DNA from: Adiantum capillus-veneris
Taxonomy: Eukaryota; Streptophyta; Polypodiopsida; Polypodiales; Pteridaceae
DNA: 58,000 nucleotides
Direction: 5' to 3'
NCBI GenBank assembly: GCA_014529385.2
Contig: CM043959.1
Span: forward strand, 87,492,529 to 87,550,528
The notes under the pieces were generated by a model, which saw only the letters and a list, made by a program, of their open reading frames with translations, made no database searches and had not been told where the DNA came from. Each line of letters opens with the position of its first letter. Positions within the stretch are counted from its first letter, which is position 1. This document shows positions 55,642-58,000 of the stretch, one piece after another. A program made the position numbers and the translations under genes.

Positions 55642-56014
55642 TGTGAGAGTGAGCAACGGAGAGGGTGTGAGCCCCGCGCGACAAAAACGCTGGAGAGAGA
55701 GAGAGAGAGAGAGAGAGAGAACACAAGTGCTCTGCAAATGATGCTCTCAATACACAATCTGGATGACTACAAGACCCTACGCATTCTATTTATAGAATCT
55801 TAGGTTCAGGTAGGGCAAAATGTGTAGTGCAAAAAACATAAAAGCCCAAAAATGGCTAAAAATGTGTGCACCCAACCAGGCTCAGAAAATGACCGGCCGG
55901 ACACGTGCTAAAAAGTGTCCGGCCATGCAATCTACATGATGTGCGATGGGTGGCCAACCCAGGACAATCACTAGCCGTACAAAATGGCAAAGCAACGGTG
56001 GTGTAACTCTAACA
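55642..56014 (-). repeat. 5' LTR of element D
   Basis: It is 373 bp, TGTTAGAG to CTCTCACA on the minus strand, with the (GA)n run at 55692-55720. It is uninterrupted, so it shows how the two 3' LTR pieces (10947-11028, 18721-19013) once joined. Confidence 0.92.
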
Positions 56015-58000
56015 GCCAGGACTCAAACGAGGCATGGAGATTTTTTTCATGAGCATTACCTCCCACCGGCTATCACATTAGCCGAGATTTGGGGCGCATA
56101 TGCAACATCTCTTTACACAATTCCAAGGTAGTAGTCTCTATCGGACCCCCTGGTGCCATGCCCATAGACATGCACTTTCTTTACCGTTGCGATGGTAAAG
56201 AAAGCCATTGACAGGATCAGGACCAGGAGAGCATATGATCATGATGGATTGATGGTGGAGCACTTTATACATGCCTACTATTGTGCCTATCTTCAAGGCA
56301 AGAGACGTTGTATGCATCCATTCTTGAGCAGCAGCTGGGTCGATGGGCACAGAGAGGAAGCATTTGAGCATCAGGCCAAGCTGGTTTCAAGAAGGGTTTT
56401 TCTATACTTGATCAAATATTGACACTCAAGAGTTGTTATTGAGGAAAGCAGATCACATGGTAGGAGGGTTTCTTGTACCTTTGCGGATTTTCGCAAAGCA
56501 CATGATACGGTTCCCAGAGCTCAACTGATGCAAAGACTACAGGAGATGGGAGTACCCACAGAGCTTTGGGGAGTCATGGCTTTATACAGGACAGTCGTGG
56601 GGCAGGTTCATACTCTAGAGGGGTTATCTGAGTATATTCACTCCACTATTGGAGTGAAACAGGGATGCCCACTCTCCCCTATATTGTTTGGTTTGTATGT
56701 AGATGAGGTTTCAGATTACATCGAGAGGGGAGGCGTCGGGCAACAAAGGAGCACAGCTAGCAAGGACCTGGATCTCATTACTGTTGTATGCAAATGACAC
56801 CAGAGGGGATGCATTGTTTTGCTAGTGATAGCGGCTTGGTGTTGAACCTTGGCAAGACCAAAGTTATAGTGTTCAACACCACAACGCAATGGGTCCGGCG
56901 ATCTGCACCGACCTTCACATATGGTCACCAGACAGTTGAGTAAACAGACGCATACACTTCCCTGGGAGTGGTCTTCCGTGGTCCAAAGTTCTCCTTGAGG
57001 AGAGCAGTAGAGACCAGATTAGCGAGAGCATGTGCAACTTTGGGGAGCATGGAGAGGATGTTTTCGCAGATTCAGTTTCGAGAGCCTCGAACCAAGCTCT
57101 GGCTATTTAGCTATGCTTTAGAGGGTGTAGACCATCAAAGCCAAACTGGCAGTACTGATGGATGGAGATGCATGGAGAGGCCTCTGGTCTCTATGATTTC
57201 CCGGATGATTAGAGCCAAGGCCTCTATACCACACGAGATTATTCGTGTAGAGCTTGCTACTCGCCCGCTGGTCATAGAAGCACTTACCAAATCCGTCTTT
57301 TATACATAGTATCTGGGATCTCCCCAAAGATAAATATGCTCGCCTAGTTTTGGAGTCTTCTCAACAACTTGCCTCACAGGGATTTGATTCAGCTAAACAC
57401 CAGGAGGACATGGACAGAGCCGACACGAGAGCTTGGCACGAAGATGGAATTCTATAGAGAGCATCTTCTCTAGCTCATAGAGGAGGGATATGTGATCAGA
57501 CCTCCCTATATAAACACTCATTTATCCCATAGGATACAATGTGCTATTGGTCAGATGTGCACATCATCACATCAGCTAGTGCTAGAGATAGAGACTGGCA
57601 GATTTAGGAGATACCATCAAAGAGGCCAGGATTTGCCAGTTGTGCCATACAGAGCCAGAGACGGACACGTATGTCATTGTCCGGTATACTATAAGATACG
57701 AGGCCACATTCACTGTCTATTCAAAGAGGGCTTTGGGCCACTAGCTAGAGTCATGAGATATCATGATCAAAGATAACTCGGGTTGTTTTTGCTCGAGCTG
57801 CGCAGACACAAGCAGAGTCTCTTGAGGAGATTAGGCAGTGAGAGACGTTCACAGAGGGAGATCATTGACTTCTTTAGAGCAGAGACTCAGCAATCAGATA
57901 AGCAAGCTTCACATCAGACTTCAGCCACTTATACTAGAGGTATATCGATTGACAGAGCCATTGAGCTTGGGAGAGCTAGACACCCACGTCTACGAGGGCC
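56015..58000 (+). pseudogene. LINE-1 ORF2, reverse transcriptase half (broken, runs off the window)
   Basis: It resumes the reading cut at 10946 (DSNEAWRF, then a T-run frameshift, HEHYLPPAITLAEIWGAYAT). RT motifs are RTRRAYDHDGLMVEHFI, CTFADFRKAHDTVPR (first Asp block) and STIGVKQGCPLSPILFGLYV. The FADD/YADD block near 56785 is corrupted (LITVVCK and a stop). Then come GLVLNLGKTKVIVFNT and SLGVVFRGPKFSLRRAVETR. Near the end, LEIETGRFRRYHQRGQ and CPVYYKIRGHIHCLFKEGFG form the C-terminal Cys/His region seen in several LINE lineages. Many stops and frameshifts occur. It differs from LINE-2 in sequence and in its end domain. Confidence 0.85.

Larger units (their letters stand above)
10947..56014 (-). 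mobile_element. Element D: Ty1/copia LTR retrotransposon split by nested insertions
   Basis: D reads on the minus strand. Its 5' LTR is 55642-56014. Leader, gag, integrase and RT occupy 51427-55641; the RNase H end is 19014-19660. Its 3' LTR is 18721-19013 plus 10947-11028. The LTR ends are TGTTAGAG and CTCACA (the last base mutated at 10947). The target duplication is GCCAA/GCCAG and lies in LINE-1. The domain order protease, integrase, RT, RNase H identifies copia. Of the 45 kb, only about 5.3 kb is D itself; the rest is elements C and B with their own inserts. Confidence 0.85.

Noticed and set aside
10947-56014. Two independent copia elements at 19 kb and 51-56 kb
   Set aside because: They have complementary domains, the same LTR, the same strand, and one shared target duplication in LINE-1.

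Overview
This window is intergenic plant DNA made almost entirely of transposable elements nested inside one another. No host protein gene, tRNA, rRNA or CRISPR array could be supported. The evidence for a land plant is: Ty3/gypsy elements with a C-terminal chromodomain-like tail, Ty1/copia elements, primer-binding sites for plant initiator-Met and Glu tRNAs, blocks of the plant telomere-type unit CCCTAAA inside LTRs, and non-LTR elements of two lineages. A large seed-free-plant genome (fern or similar) seems likely, but that is a guess from the style of the sequence.

Layout, outside in. (1) 1-617 and 8658-9314 are the split gag of an outer gypsy element, interrupted by a complete chromodomain gypsy element, 'A' (623-8657, plus; target duplication GTGGT). 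(2) From about 9315 a non-LTR element, 'LINE-1', begins. Its endonuclease half (9369-10946) carries a small hAT-like insertion (9743-10116), and its reverse transcriptase half resumes at 56015 and runs to the window end. (3) The two LINE-1 halves are separated by one copia element, 'D' (10947-56014, minus; duplication GCCAA/GCCAG). (4) D's 3' LTR holds gypsy 'C' (11029-18720, plus). D's pol is split by gypsy 'B' (19666-51421, plus; CAGAC/CAGTC). (5) B in turn holds three elements on the minus strand: 'F' (21105-31984; GTGGA), 'G' (34892-40549; CTTGG; same family as B) and 'H' (41976-50537; GCTAG; same family as A). (6) F holds 'LINE-2' (22645-27698; poly(A) tail and 15-bp duplication) and a truncated copia element in one LTR (30463-31844; AGTGT). 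One LTR of H holds a 174-bp hAT-like element (50079-50252; 8-bp duplication).

Every coding region is broken by stops, frameshifts or deletions. H is the best preserved: gag and pol lie in one reading frame of about 1,680 codons with five premature stops. Several premature stops are CAG-to-TAG when paired with the paralogous copy in the window, as expected from decay of methylated cytosines. LTR divergence judged by eye agrees with the nesting: hosts are more diverged than the elements inside them.

The most interesting non-textbook signals are: a block of about 35 bp shared by the LTRs of two different gypsy families; a Glu-tRNA-type primer site in A and H; an AAAACGCT word repeated in the LTR or leader of two unrelated elements; telomere-like arrays in the B-family LTRs; and the six-level nesting itself. 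Nothing here convincingly indicates a new cellular system.
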